Assembly: GCA_041485445.1 (NCBI GenBank)
Contig: JBGPJN010000001.1
Span: 27,141-91,140 of the forward strand
Reading direction: 5' to 3'
DNA length: 64,000 nucleotides
Source of the DNA: SHYG01 sp041485445
GTDB taxonomy: Bacteria; Chloroflexota; Dehalococcoidia; Lucifugimonadales; UBA3495
A program made the position numbers and the translations under genes. The notes below the pieces were generated by a model. That model did no database searches and was not told the DNA's origin. It worked only from the letters and a program-made list of their open reading frames with translations. Positions 1 through 8,944 of this stretch are shown in pieces (the stretch's first letter is position 1; each line of letters begins with the position of its first letter).

Positions 1-226
1 GTCCCATTACTGCTAAGAACTCCCCTGTGAGGACGTCCAGGTCAATGCCACGCACCGCGGTGACCGCTTGGCCACCCGATCCGAACACTCGGGTCAAGCC
101 CCGAGCGGAAATGTGGAGCGCGCTGGCCGGGGCGGTTTCCTGCGCGGCACGGGACTCAATCATGGCTTCCTGGCGCGCGCATGGCGTCCTGGCGCGCGCC
201 CCTGGCCGCGGCGGCGTGTTGGGCAT
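1..226 (-). CDS. ABC transporter ATPase, N-terminal fragment cut by window edge
   Basis: Translated from the minus strand this gives a typical beginning of a LolD/MacB-type ABC ATPase: an entry segment LTRVFGSGGQAVTAVRGIDL followed by DVLTGEFLAVMG, which runs off the left edge just before the expected Walker A loop. The ATPase would power the FtsX-like permeases encoded upstream. The start is uncertain: ATG at 226 and ATG at 163 are in frame, and the second has AGGAA close in front. It lies 46 bp after the previous ATPase gene on the same strand and is probably the last or next-to-last gene of that operon. Family assignment is from the N-terminal fold pattern only; no catalytic motif is inside the window. 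Confidence 0.75.
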   Translation of the reverse strand, partial: MPNTPPRPGARARTPCARQEAMIESRAAQETAPASALHISARGLTRVFGSGGQAVTAVRGIDLDVLTGEFLAVMG

Positions 227-272
227 GGAGTCCCTGAAACAATACGCTGCACTCCCACTTTAGGCCAGAGAT

Positions 273-1325
273 TCATCGCCCTTCCCTTTCTTCGGGGCGA
301 CCCACGTCCCGGGGTTTGGGTTGCTGCGCGGGACCGATGGTCACCTGGTCCCCATCCAGGTTGGCGCGAACCAACCCCTTGAGGCGGAGCCGGTCCACGA
401 ACTCCCTGGGGAGCTGGAGCCGGCCCACTCGATCTACCACGAGGTACTCCTGATGTACCGCCGCACCGGGCCGCTGGAAGGTGGCCTGCAGGAAGCTTTC
501 CGAGCTAATGCGGCCATCCCGGATGTGCACCACACGGTCCACGTGCTGGGCCACTCCTGGATAGTGGGTGACCACCACCACGGTCACCCGATAAACCCGG
601 TTCAGCTCGCCCAGGAGATCAAAGACCTGAGTTGCGTTCTGAGTGTCCAGCTCGCCCGTGGGCTCGTCGGCCAGCAATAAGGGAGGCCGGTTAGCCAGGG
701 CCACGCCAATGGCCACTCTCTGCTGCTCTCCGCCGGATAGCTGGCTGGGCAGCCGGCCAGCCTTGTCCTCCAGCTTCAGTGCCGCCAGCAGTTCTTTGCT
801 GCGCTCCCGCCGCAGGCCCCGGCTCGTCCCGGCAATGGCCATGGGCAGCTCGATGTTGTCTTGGGCGGTGAGGTAAGGCACCAGGTTTCTGCCGGTGGCC
901 TGCCAAACAAATCCCACCTCCCGGCGGCGGTACAGGACCAGCTCCCGGTCCGAGATGTTCAGGAGGTCCCGGTCGCCCACCTGTACCTGTCCCGCCGAGG
1001 GGCGCTCAAGCCCAGCCAGGATATTCAGCAGCGTGCTCTTGCCGCTGCCGCTGGCCCCCACCACCGCAATGAGCCCCCCTGACTCCACGTCCAGGTCCAA
1101 GCCGCGCAGGGCCACCACTTCCAGCTCGGCTCGCTTGTATATCTTGAACAGATCGCGGCACTGGATGTAGGGCCGGGCCTGCCCGACGGAAGAGGCGTTG
1201 TCCGCGCTCTCTCCGGCGGTTAGGCCCGCTTGGGCAGGCGTATAAGCGCCATCTGGCGTTTGGGCCGGCCTCCCTCCGGGAGCGGCCGGCTTGGGACGGG
1301 ACCACTGGGGTTCTCTCTGGCTCAC
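273..1325 (-). CDS. ABC ATPase of MacB/LolD type with C-terminal AbrB-like domain
   Basis: 350-residue cytoplasmic ATPase expected to drive the FtsX-like permeases of the same operon. After a 50-residue low-complexity leader come Walker A GASGSGKST (about residue 90), signature LSGGEQQRVAIGVAL, Walker B LLLADEPTGELD and the H-loop VVVTHYPG. The ATPase core ends near residue 280. About 65 further residues include VVDRVGRLQLPREFVDRLRL followed by a GDQVTI strand, the pattern of an AbrB/MazE/SpoVT swapped-hairpin domain. Such DNA-binding-type domains are not a normal part of MacB or LolD ATPases. The gene follows the second permease after a 109-bp gap that holds a short hairpin. ATPase function is secure; the AbrB-like reading is by motif and its role is unknown. 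Confidence 0.9.
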   Translation of the reverse strand: MSQREPQWSRPKPAAPGGRPAQTPDGAYTPAQAGLTAGESADNASSVGQARPYIQCRDLFKIYKRAELEVVALRGLDLDVESGGLIAVVGASGSGKSTLLNILAGLERPSAGQVQVGDRDLLNISDRELVLYRRREVGFVWQATGRNLVPYLTAQDNIELPMAIAGTSRGLRRERSKELLAALKLEDKAGRLPSQLSGGEQQRVAIGVALANRPPLLLADEPTGELDTQNATQVFDLLGELNRVYRVTVVVVTHYPGVAQHVDRVVHIRDGRISSESFLQATFQRPGAAVHQEYLVVDRVGRLQLPREFVDRLRLKGLVRANLDGDQVTIGPAQQPKPRDVGRPEEREGR

Positions 1326-1355
1326 GCCACGCTCCGTTAAGTTACTTGAGATTTC

Positions 1356-1376
1356 CCTCCCCTTACCAAGGGGAGG
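1356..1376. repeat. short perfect hairpin between permease and ATPase genes
   Basis: Nine-base arms CCTCCCCTT and AAGGGGAGG with a three-base loop, in the 109-bp spacer of the FtsX-ABC operon. It has no T run, so it is more likely part of a dispersed palindromic repeat or an mRNA-stability element than a strong terminator. Confidence 0.5.
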
Positions 1377-1434
1377 TTAGAACCTGCCCTGAGCGCAGCG
1401 GGAGGGGGTCGTTCCCCCCTGGGGTAAGTGCGCG

Positions 1435-4400
1435 TCAGGCTTCCCCCGCGCGGAGCAGCCGCTGCACGTCCAGCCTGGCCGTCAGCCGGGCCAGCCACCA
1501 CGCGGTGCCAGCCACCACCCCTGCCAGGAGCGAATATGCCACCGCCAGATTAACCCAATCGGCCTGGAGCACCATAGGTGGAGTTACCCGGACGCCGCCT
1601 TCCCCAACTTCCAGCAGCGGCAGCAGGCTGGCGCCCACCTGCCGCCCGGCCAGGGTGCCCAGGCCAATGCCGCAGGCCGCCACCATAGCCAGGTTGAACC
1701 ATACCACGCCGTTGACCTGGTTTTGGGAAGCGCCCAGGGTGCGCAACAACGCAAACTCCACCCGGCGTTCTCGCGTGTCCAGGTAACAGAATAGCATCAC
1801 TCCGGAGGCACTGGCCAGCACCACCGCCAGGAACATCAGGACCAGCAGCCCGCCCCATCCGGCGTTGACCAGGGGCTGGTCCACCCGCTGGGCCGCCAGC
1901 TCCGAAGCTAGGTTGATCTCCTTCACCCGCAGGCCCTGGCTGCCCAGAGCCTGAGTAGTTGGCGTCAGATCGGTTACAGAAGCGTCCCACTGGCCCCACA
2001 GCTCGTTGGCCCCTCCCACCAGTCTCCGGCTGTGCCGGTTGCCGTAGGCTCGGAAAGTGTCCAGGTCCAGCACCACAAAGGGGCTCTGCCGAGGGTCCAG
2101 AGTGGGGAAGTAGTCCGCCACGGCCGCTACTTGGATGGGCAAAGCGTACGTGGACAGGCTCAGCCGGAGGGTGTCTCCGGGGCGGGCCTGGGCCGTCTGG
2201 AGGAGATTTTGGCTCACCAGTGCGGGTATGGGCACTTCCGGCGGGCCGGCGGAGATGCCCCGGAAGCCGATGCCCCCAGGGGACCAACTGAAGGCTGCCG
2301 ACCTGGCCTGACCGGGCAAGGTCACCGACTCGCTGGCCTCCAGCGCATACAGGCCGGGCCTGGAATAATCCTCCACCGCCTGCCAACCGTCCAGGGTCTG
2401 GAAATCGGCCAGCACCTTCTCTCCCGCCGGAGTGAGGGCGGCCAGCGTCCCGAAGAAGAGTACCCCCGGCTCGTTAATGCCGAAGTTGCTGGTGACCTGG
2501 AGGCCCTGCAATGTAAATGGGGGAGTCGGCACAGGCGCCGGGCCGCCACCGGCTGGCCTGGGACCCGCCGGAGCCAGCGGCGTCAGGCTGGCCTCCAACC
2601 GTTGCCATCCCCGGCTGCGCATCTCCCCCAGGCGCACGTCGAAGTAGTAGCCGCGGATGTCGCTGAGCCGCGCCTGGACCGACAGCCGGGAGTCGGGCCG
2701 CCCCGGGTTGGCCCAAAGCACCAAGGCCGTGGCCTCCAGCGGCAGCCCCACCCCGCCGGTGACATCCTCACCCGGCTTTGCCTGCTCCTTCCGCGGAAGG
2801 ACGGTCAGGGCGCTGGGTGAGATGGCCGCCATCAGGTCCGCTAGGGGCTTGCCGTCCGCAAAGTCGGGCCGGTACCAGGCCACCTGGTCAAAGCTGCCGG
2901 TATCCACCGCCAGGACGGAGACCTGAGTGGAGCTGAACCCCCGGGTCAACAAGTGGCCGCTGGCCCGTTGCACCTCGGCAGCGACCCCGGACGGGACCAA
3001 CTCCCCCGCCGACACCAGCGAAGGCCTGACGGACTGATCCCCGTCGTGTTCAATCCGCAGACCGGCCCCGGCGGCGTACTGGGCACGGTCCTGCTGACTG
3101 CGGGCCAGGGTGGCGTTGAAAGTGCTGCCGACTACTCCCAGGGCAGTGGCCAGCATCAACAATATCACCAGGCTACCAGGCGGGACGGGGTCCCGGGACA
3201 GGCGCTTCAGCCCGTGGACCAGCCAGGCCTGCCCCAGCGGCTCAGCGCCTCTGGCCAGCAGCGCCCAGCCCACGGGCAGGATGCGCATCACTAATAGAGC
3301 CACCGCCAGCAGCCCCAGGACCGGCGCCAGCATCAGGCTCAGATCCAGCTCCAGTCCTTCGGCGGAGGGGCCCGCCCCCAGGGGGCGCACCAGAAACGAG
3401 CCCCTAGTTCTGACCTGCCACCACAGGAGGCCGATCAAGGCCAGCAACAAGAGGTCCAGGTAGTAGCGGTGGATAAAGGTGGTGCTGGGTGGGCGGGCGC
3501 CGGCCTGGTGGTACTCCACAATGCCGCGGCGGGCAGCCACCAGGGAGGATATGGTCAGCACCGCCACTGCCAGCAGCGCCCCGGCGGCGCCCAGAAGCAG
3601 GGCCCGCGGGGAAAGGGTTATGGTCACCAAATCAACTCCGCCGGGCGGGTTGAAAAAGAGACCGCCCAGAATCCGGGCGGTGCCCAGGGCCAGCGGCACT
3701 CCCAGTCCCAGGGCCGGCACGGCCAGCACCAAGGCCTCCACCAGCACCATTAGCCCCACCTGCCGGGTGGTACACCCCCGGCTCTTCAGCAGGGCGATCT
3801 CTGCACTGCGGGAACGCACCACCAGTCCGGCGATTAGGGACAGGTAGTAGATAAGAATGCCGGTGACCAGGAGGAGCATCAGGAAGAGGGGGATGCGGGC
3901 CAAGAGCAACTGTTCCTTGTACTCCTCCAGCACTCGGCCCAACCGCAAGTTGTAGCTGGAGCGTTGCAGGCCGGCGCGCACGTCGCGTTCCACTTGCAGG
4001 ATCGTCTGTTGGAGGTCTGCCACCTCACTGGCGTGTACTCCGCCCCGGTCCAGGTAAAAAACCCAGGTGACGTTGGTGTAGAGTCCGGGGTAGGTCCGGG
4101 CCACCGGCCCCAGGATGGTGTCTTCAGCGGTGAACATAGGTACGACGGTCCACCGGTTGTCCCGGTAGCTGAAGGCCCCCTGGGTGCCATACCAGAACTC
4201 ATCCTCAGGGGCGACCCGGCGGAAGACCCCTGCAATCTTGACCTTGACCCGCACCGGCGCAGGCTCGGCAACGCCGCTGGCGGGGTACACCCACATCTCT
4301 TGTCCCACGCTCAGCTGGAGCAGGTCCGCCCCCAGAGCGTCCAGCGCCACCTCCAGGGGCTCCTGCTGGGACAATGGCCGGCCGCTGGCTTCTGACCAGG

Positions 4401-4872
4401 GCCAGTGCCCCTGGACCAACTCCGCACGGCCTGGTTCCTGGAGACCGCGCAGGTACTGAAACTTACCGCGGGGTCGCGCTTGGTCGGGCCCCGCCAGGTG
4501 GGGATGTCCCTCAAAAAAGAAGGTGCCGGTTTCCAGGAGCAGCTCTCGGTGTTCCTCCAGGTAAGGCTGCAGGGGGGTAAAGACTCGGAGCGCAACGTAC
4601 TCATTGCTGCGCTGGTACATGGAGGACCGGGGAGAGACTACCGAGGGATCGTCCAGGTCGTTAAAGACCCGCACCAGGAAGTTGGCATCCTCCGGCGTGG
4701 CCTCATGCAGGGAACGGCGCAGGGCGGCCTCCGCCACCAGATCGGAGAACACCACGCCGCTGGCTAGCAGGGCCACCGCCAGGGTGATCCCCAGGAACAC
4801 GGCCAACTCCAGCTTCCATGCGGAGGTGATGCGGCGCCAGGCGATGACGTAAGCCAGTTGCAGAAGGGACAT
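1435..4872 (-). CDS. Giant FtsX-like permease (second of pair)
   Basis: 1145-residue integral membrane permease of the FtsX/MacB_PCD superfamily, the membrane partner of the adjacent ABC ATPases; such complexes export or extract lipoproteins, peptides or drugs, but the substrate cannot be read here. One TM helix lies near the N-terminus (AVFLGITLAVALLASGVVF). A large extracytoplasmic domain follows, then a three-helix FtsX core (LFLMLLLVTGILIYYLSLIA onward), a second extracytoplasmic domain, and a terminal three-helix FtsX core (VLMFLAVVLASASGVMLFCY onward). This is the doubled, ten-helix architecture. The start at Met 4872 (MSLLQLAYVIAWRR) was chosen over an upstream ATG because it begins directly at the conserved amphipathic segment. 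It lies 49 bp after the upstream permease and is a paralogue of it. Confidence 0.9.
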   Translation of the reverse strand: MSLLQLAYVIAWRRITSAWKLELAVFLGITLAVALLASGVVFSDLVAEAALRRSLHEATPEDANFLVRVFNDLDDPSVVSPRSSMYQRSNEYVALRVFTPLQPYLEEHRELLLETGTFFFEGHPHLAGPDQARPRGKFQYLRGLQEPGRAELVQGHWPWSEASGRPLSQQEPLEVALDALGADLLQLSVGQEMWVYPASGVAEPAPVRVKVKIAGVFRRVAPEDEFWYGTQGAFSYRDNRWTVVPMFTAEDTILGPVARTYPGLYTNVTWVFYLDRGGVHASEVADLQQTILQVERDVRAGLQRSSYNLRLGRVLEEYKEQLLLARIPLFLMLLLVTGILIYYLSLIAGLVVRSRSAEIALLKSRGCTTRQVGLMVLVEALVLAVPALGLGVPLALGTARILGGLFFNPPGGVDLVTITLSPRALLLGAAGALLAVAVLTISSLVAARRGIVEYHQAGARPPSTTFIHRYYLDLLLLALIGLLWWQVRTRGSFLVRPLGAGPSAEGLELDLSLMLAPVLGLLAVALLVMRILPVGWALLARGAEPLGQAWLVHGLKRLSRDPVPPGSLVILLMLATALGVVGSTFNATLARSQQDRAQYAAGAGLRIEHDGDQSVRPSLVSAGELVPSGVAAEVQRASGHLLTRGFSSTQVSVLAVDTGSFDQVAWYRPDFADGKPLADLMAAISPSALTVLPRKEQAKPGEDVTGGVGLPLEATALVLWANPGRPDSRLSVQARLSDIRGYYFDVRLGEMRSRGWQRLEASLTPLAPAGPRPAGGGPAPVPTPPFTLQGLQVTSNFGINEPGVLFFGTLAALTPAGEKVLADFQTLDGWQAVEDYSRPGLYALEASESVTLPGQARSAAFSWSPGGIGFRGISAGPPEVPIPALVSQNLLQTAQARPGDTLRLSLSTYALPIQVAAVADYFPTLDPRQSPFVVLDLDTFRAYGNRHSRRLVGGANELWGQWDASVTDLTPTTQALGSQGLRVKEINLASELAAQRVDQPLVNAGWGGLLVLMFLAVVLASASGVMLFCYLDTRERRVEFALLRTLGASQNQVNGVVWFNLAMVAACGIGLGTLAGRQVGASLLPLLEVGEGGVRVTPPMVLQADWVNLAVAYSLLAGVVAGTAWWLARLTARLDVQRLLRAGEA

Positions 4873-4921
4873 CCCGGCCTCAGGTCGCACAGCTTTCGGT
4901 GAATGAGGGCTCGTGGCGATT

Positions 4922-7900
4922 CTATCCCGCCGTCCGCAGTATATCAAACGCCTTGAGCCGGCTGGCCGACCAGGCCGCCAGCGCCACGGACAGGAGGGTC
5001 GCCTCCACCAGGTTCAGGACCACCACGCCCACCAGCCAGCCTCGGACGTTGAAGACCATTGGGGGGATGACTTCCCGTCCGCTGGAGGTGAGGTCCAAGA
5101 ATCCCAGCACCCACTGGCCCAGCCAGAGCCCCAGGGCGCCGCCCGCGGCCAGGGCCAAGATGGTCACCATGGCCCGTTCTAAGGCCAGGCCCAGGAAAAG
5201 CTGGCGACTGGAAAATCCCAGGGCCTTGACCACGGCCAGGTCCACCCGCTGGGCCTTGACCGCCACCACCGCATGGATGCCCAAGGCCAGCACCACAGTC
5301 ACAGTCAAGGACCCCAGGGCAATCAGGGTGAGGCCGTCCCATCCACCGCCCGCCAGGGGGTCTCGCCCGGCCAACTGGGCGGCGGCTTTACCATCCCGCA
5401 CCGAGGCGAAGCTGGGCAAGCGTTGGCGCAGCGCCAGCAGCACCTCTTCCCGGCTGGCGCTCTCTTCCACCGAGATCCACGCTTCCTCAGGAGGTTGCAC
5501 GCCGCCTCCGCCGACCCGGCTCAGGAAGTTCGCGTAGTCTTCCAGGGATACCAGGAGGAAGGGCTGCAGCGATGGGTCAATGGTGGGGAAAAAGTTGGTC
5601 ACTTCCCGGATGGTCACCAGCAAGACCTGCCTGCCGGCCCGCATGCGCACCTCCTGCCCTGGCTGGAAGGTAGGTCCGCCAATGGCGGGCAGCGGGAAGG
5701 GTCCCGGCGGCAGGAACGCCCCCCTGGGCGTTTCACCCGGCCCGCCTTGATCCCAGGAGTAGCTCAGCCCCGCCTGGCCGCTGCGAGCGCTTTGGCGTGT
5801 GCGCTCCACCGCATCTGCCACCGGTCCCGCGTGGGCCAGGGGCGCCCATCCGCCCGGAGCTTCGTACCCTTCGATGACCATTCCGCCAGCGGGCAGCGCG
5901 GGTCCATTGACGGTTACGTCGTCCAGACTGACACTGCCCGGCGGCATTCTGGCGAAGGAACTGCCGGTGAGAAAAATGGACACCAGGCCCCATTGCGGCT
6001 CCGGGGCGTTGGGCGCGCCGCCTGGGGCAAATGAGGAGTCAGGCAAGTTGGGCAAAGGGGCTTCCAAATAACCCCAGCCGGCGGCGCTGGAGATTGGAAG
6101 AGCGCCCAGGAGCACATCCCGGTGCTGGCCCTTGCCATCGGCCACCCGCGCCCACAAATTTAACGGTTGATGGAGGGGTCCCAGGTTCACTCGGTCGGTG
6201 TTGGCCCATACTCCGATGCTGGAGGCTTCGGCCGGGATTGGGATTCCCAGGGCTGGGTCCAGCAGGCCTGGGCTGATGGCGGTCCCGCCGGATACCGGCA
6301 CCGCGGCTCCTTGCCGCAGGGACGCCAGGAGCTCTCGCAGGTCTTTGCCTGATGGCGAAAGGTCGTGCCGGTACCACCCGGCGGCGGGCAGAGTGTTAGG
6401 GTCCACTGCCACCAGCGCCGCCGATGCCTCGGAAAAGCCGCCCAGCAGGGTCACCGCCTCACGGCTGACTGGGCTCACCACGCCCACGCCGGGCAGGGCG
6501 GACAACTCACGCTGGAGAGTGGGTTCAAAGGAGGGTCCTTTCACCACCACATCGCCGCCCACCTCGTACCGGGCCTGTTCCTGCTGGCTCCAGGACAGGG
6601 TTGACTGGAAGCTGGCCCCAAAGACTCCCAGGGCGGCGGACAGCATCACAATGACCACCAGGGAGGTATAGGGCAGCGGGTCCCGGGCCATTCGCGCCAG
6701 GGAGAAGGATGTCCAGGGGGGCGCCCACCGGCGTCCAGCCGCGCTCATTAATCGCATGAGCCACGGCATGACCCGCGCCACCAGCAGGGCCGCCGCCACC
6801 AGCGCCAGGGTTGGGCCCAAGAGCAAGCTGGGGTCTACCACCTCCGGCGTGCGGGCCACCAAGCCCTGCTCCACAAAGCCTCCCCTGCCGCGGACCTGCC
6901 ACCACACCAACCCCAACGCGCCCAGCGCCAGCAGGTCTAGGTAGTAACGCTGCAGGAAAGGCAAGGTAGGCGGTCTGGCCCGCAATCGCAAATACTCCAC
7001 CGTACCCAGGCGGGCCATGCTCACGCCCGAGGCCAGCAATGTGCCCAGGGCCAGCACACCGCCGATGGCCCCAAACCAGAACATGTCGGCGTCCAGCGCC
7101 ACGGTCAGAGCGTCAGCGCCGCCGCCCGCGGGGTTTATGGTGCTTAGCAGGAGGCCGCGCACCATGGCCAGCGCCAAGAATGGCCCGGCCACCACCGCCA
7201 CCAGAATCCCGACCCCCTCCGCCAAGGCCAGCAGCCCCATTACCTGTAAGAGGCTGGCCCCCCGGCTGCGCAGCAGGCTGGCTTCGTCACTGCGGGTGCT
7301 TGCCATCAGCCCCACCACCACGGCCAGGAAATAGAGGATGACCACCACCACCAGAGAGATAAAGAGGAAAAGGGACACGCGCGCCAGGGTGAGCCTCCGC
7401 TGGTAGTCGGCCAGGGTGTTTTTCAGTCCGCTCAACACCAGGGACCGAGGAAACTGCTTGTTTATGTCAGTTTCCAAGGCCAGCATAGAGGCCCTGGCGG
7501 GCTCGGCAGTATCGGCTCGCAGCACCCGTGTGTCAAAGAAGAGAAACCAACTGTAGTCGCCCACCAAGGAAGGGTAGCGCGCCCCCAGGCCGCCAAAGAA
7601 CGCGTCTTCTGGGACAAAGAAAGGCGCCAAGGGGCGGCCTGCGTAGTCCTGTATGGTGAAGTAGGTTGGGAACCCCATCCAGTACGGCTCGTTGGGGTCA
7701 GTGGGCTCCGCCAGGCCCACCACGGTGAGGGCGATGCGCTCCGGCGGGTCGGCACGGAATGGGATCAAGTAAAGCTGGGTGCCTACCTTCCACTGCATGG
7801 CGGCGGCAGTCTGCCGGCCCACCACCGCCTCTAGGGCCACGCCCTGGGCATGCAGCACCGGAGCAGATTCTGGCCAGCGTCCCTGCGCTAACCGCGAGTG

Positions 7901-8317
7901 CTGCTGGAAGTCGGTAAGGAAAAAGGGCCGGCCCAAAATGCTCTCAGGGCTTGCGGAATCGCCCTGAGGGCCGGAGACCAGCGGGAGGTTGGATTGCGTG
8001 CGGCCCGAGCGGTGCACCTCTCGGATCAAGTTGCCCACGCGCGCTTCCGCGATGCCCTCCACGGTCGAGCGCAGCCTCTGGTAATCCGCCGCGCCCAGAG
8101 GCCGGTTCTCCACGATAATCCATGTGTCCAGGACGCTTTGGGGGGTTGTGTCTAGGGCATGGCGCAGCCCGCCTTCAGCTATAACTCGGGAGTAGCTGGC
8201 GCCGATGGCCAGGAGGGTTACGGCGGCAAGGACGCCAAAGGTGGTTACCGCCAGGAGGAACCAGGAAGAGGGGAGACGCCGGTACAGCAGCCACAACAGT
8301 GCCCTGGTCCATCTCAT
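4922..8317 (-). CDS. Giant FtsX-like permease (first of pair)
   Basis: 1131-residue paralogue of the next gene with the same doubled FtsX layout: an N-terminal TM helix (FLLAVTTFGVLAAVTLLAIG), a periplasmic-type domain of about 260 residues, a first FtsX core (LFLFISLVVVVILYFLAVVV onward) and a last one (LTLIALGSLTVTVVLALGIH onward). Two different permeases with two different ATPases suggest a heteromeric transporter. It is the first gene of the minus-strand operon; the spacer upstream (8318-8944) is filled with repeats and shows no promoter that I can assign. Function as ABC permease is well supported by family; substrate is unknown. Confidence 0.9.
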   Translation of the reverse strand: MRWTRALLWLLYRRLPSSWFLLAVTTFGVLAAVTLLAIGASYSRVIAEGGLRHALDTTPQSVLDTWIIVENRPLGAADYQRLRSTVEGIAEARVGNLIREVHRSGRTQSNLPLVSGPQGDSASPESILGRPFFLTDFQQHSRLAQGRWPESAPVLHAQGVALEAVVGRQTAAAMQWKVGTQLYLIPFRADPPERIALTVVGLAEPTDPNEPYWMGFPTYFTIQDYAGRPLAPFFVPEDAFFGGLGARYPSLVGDYSWFLFFDTRVLRADTAEPARASMLALETDINKQFPRSLVLSGLKNTLADYQRRLTLARVSLFLFISLVVVVILYFLAVVVGLMASTRSDEASLLRSRGASLLQVMGLLALAEGVGILVAVVAGPFLALAMVRGLLLSTINPAGGGADALTVALDADMFWFGAIGGVLALGTLLASGVSMARLGTVEYLRLRARPPTLPFLQRYYLDLLALGALGLVWWQVRGRGGFVEQGLVARTPEVVDPSLLLGPTLALVAAALLVARVMPWLMRLMSAAGRRWAPPWTSFSLARMARDPLPYTSLVVIVMLSAALGVFGASFQSTLSWSQQEQARYEVGGDVVVKGPSFEPTLQRELSALPGVGVVSPVSREAVTLLGGFSEASAALVAVDPNTLPAAGWYRHDLSPSGKDLRELLASLRQGAAVPVSGGTAISPGLLDPALGIPIPAEASSIGVWANTDRVNLGPLHQPLNLWARVADGKGQHRDVLLGALPISSAAGWGYLEAPLPNLPDSSFAPGGAPNAPEPQWGLVSIFLTGSSFARMPPGSVSLDDVTVNGPALPAGGMVIEGYEAPGGWAPLAHAGPVADAVERTRQSARSGQAGLSYSWDQGGPGETPRGAFLPPGPFPLPAIGGPTFQPGQEVRMRAGRQVLLVTIREVTNFFPTIDPSLQPFLLVSLEDYANFLSRVGGGGVQPPEEAWISVEESASREEVLLALRQRLPSFASVRDGKAAAQLAGRDPLAGGGWDGLTLIALGSLTVTVVLALGIHAVVAVKAQRVDLAVVKALGFSSRQLFLGLALERAMVTILALAAGGALGLWLGQWVLGFLDLTSSGREVIPPMVFNVRGWLVGVVVLNLVEATLLSVALAAWSASRLKAFDILRTAG

Positions 8318-8404
8318 GGCTTAAGTTGCGATCTCAGCTAGCATTGAGTTGGAGTCCGCTTCCCCAGGGGTGAGATAAGGCCCTCTCATTGATGATGGAT
8401 CATA

Positions 8405-8745
8405 CGCCCGTGCATGGCCCCCCACAAGCCGAAAAGGTGTCTGCCTTGCAGGGCACACCTTTGGCCGCCAGTCTATCTGTCGCCTCCCCGATCTCGTGGC
8501 ACAATTCCACCCGCTCAATATGCAATTCCCTTCAGTATTACCGATTTTACATCACCGGTGGCTAGCGTGCCCAGGACTTGGTAGTGGGTCAGTTTGTTAC
8601 GGCAGGGAGCGGGGACGCTATCCGTCTCACCGGCGAAGGCCGGTGTCCAGGTACGACCGTGGTTGAGATGCTCTGGTGGATTCCGGCTTGCGCCGGAAAG
8701 ACGAGGACCTATCTGACCCACTACCCAGGACTCCCATACTGGAGC
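8405..8745. repeat. Diverged dispersed repeat, copy 1 (split by a MITE)
   Basis: The segment 8440-8578 aligns by eye with 38230-38371: both share TCTGTCGCCT, ATTCCACCCGCTCAATAT, TACCGATT and GCCCAGGACT in the same order and spacing. In this copy a 147-bp MITE sits right after CAGGACT, and the repeat resumes with CAGGACTCCC at 8726. The other copy runs through this point uninterrupted. No open reading frame is conserved between the copies. Confidence 0.7.
8579..8725. mobile_element. MITE-like element A, copy 1 (147 bp)
   Basis: Ends are the inverted repeat GGTAGTGGGTCAG / CTGACCCACTACC. The element is flanked by a 7-bp target duplication, CAGGACT at 8572-8578 and 8726-8732. The interior is about 90 percent identical by eye to the copy at 19728-19874 and holds an inner inverted pair, CACCGGCGAAGGCCGGTGTC. 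It encodes no protein. The undisturbed homologous site near 38362-38371 acts as an empty-site control. Confidence 0.85.
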
Positions 8746-8768
8746 GCCAGGGCCCTTTCACTTTCCTC

Positions 8769-8875
8769 CACTCGCTGGTCGAGTAGTCCCGATAAAATCG
8801 GGACGTATCGAGATCAACGGGGAGACGGGTTTCGATACGTCCCGACTGCGGTCGGGACTACTCGACCAGCGAGTG
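8769..8875. repeat. 107-bp long inverted repeat
   Basis: The first 24 bases (CACTCGCTGGTCGAGTAG then TCCCGA) are exactly mirrored by the last 24. A second inverted pair, ATCGGGACGTATCGA / TCGATACGTCCCGA, lies inside. The whole can fold into one long stem. It sits between the MITE and the MarR gene and could be a repeat-type mobile palindrome or an mRNA structure. Confidence 0.75.
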
Positions 8876-8944
8876 CAAGGCCCTTGCGGCGACCGACAAT
8901 GAAAAGGAAAAGGCCCTGCCGGGGGCGGCGTTCCACTTGACCAG

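Noticed and set aside
2032..2820. 262-codon plus-strand frame opposite the FtsX permease
   Set aside because: Shadow of the permease gene; low-complexity product and no ribosome binding site.
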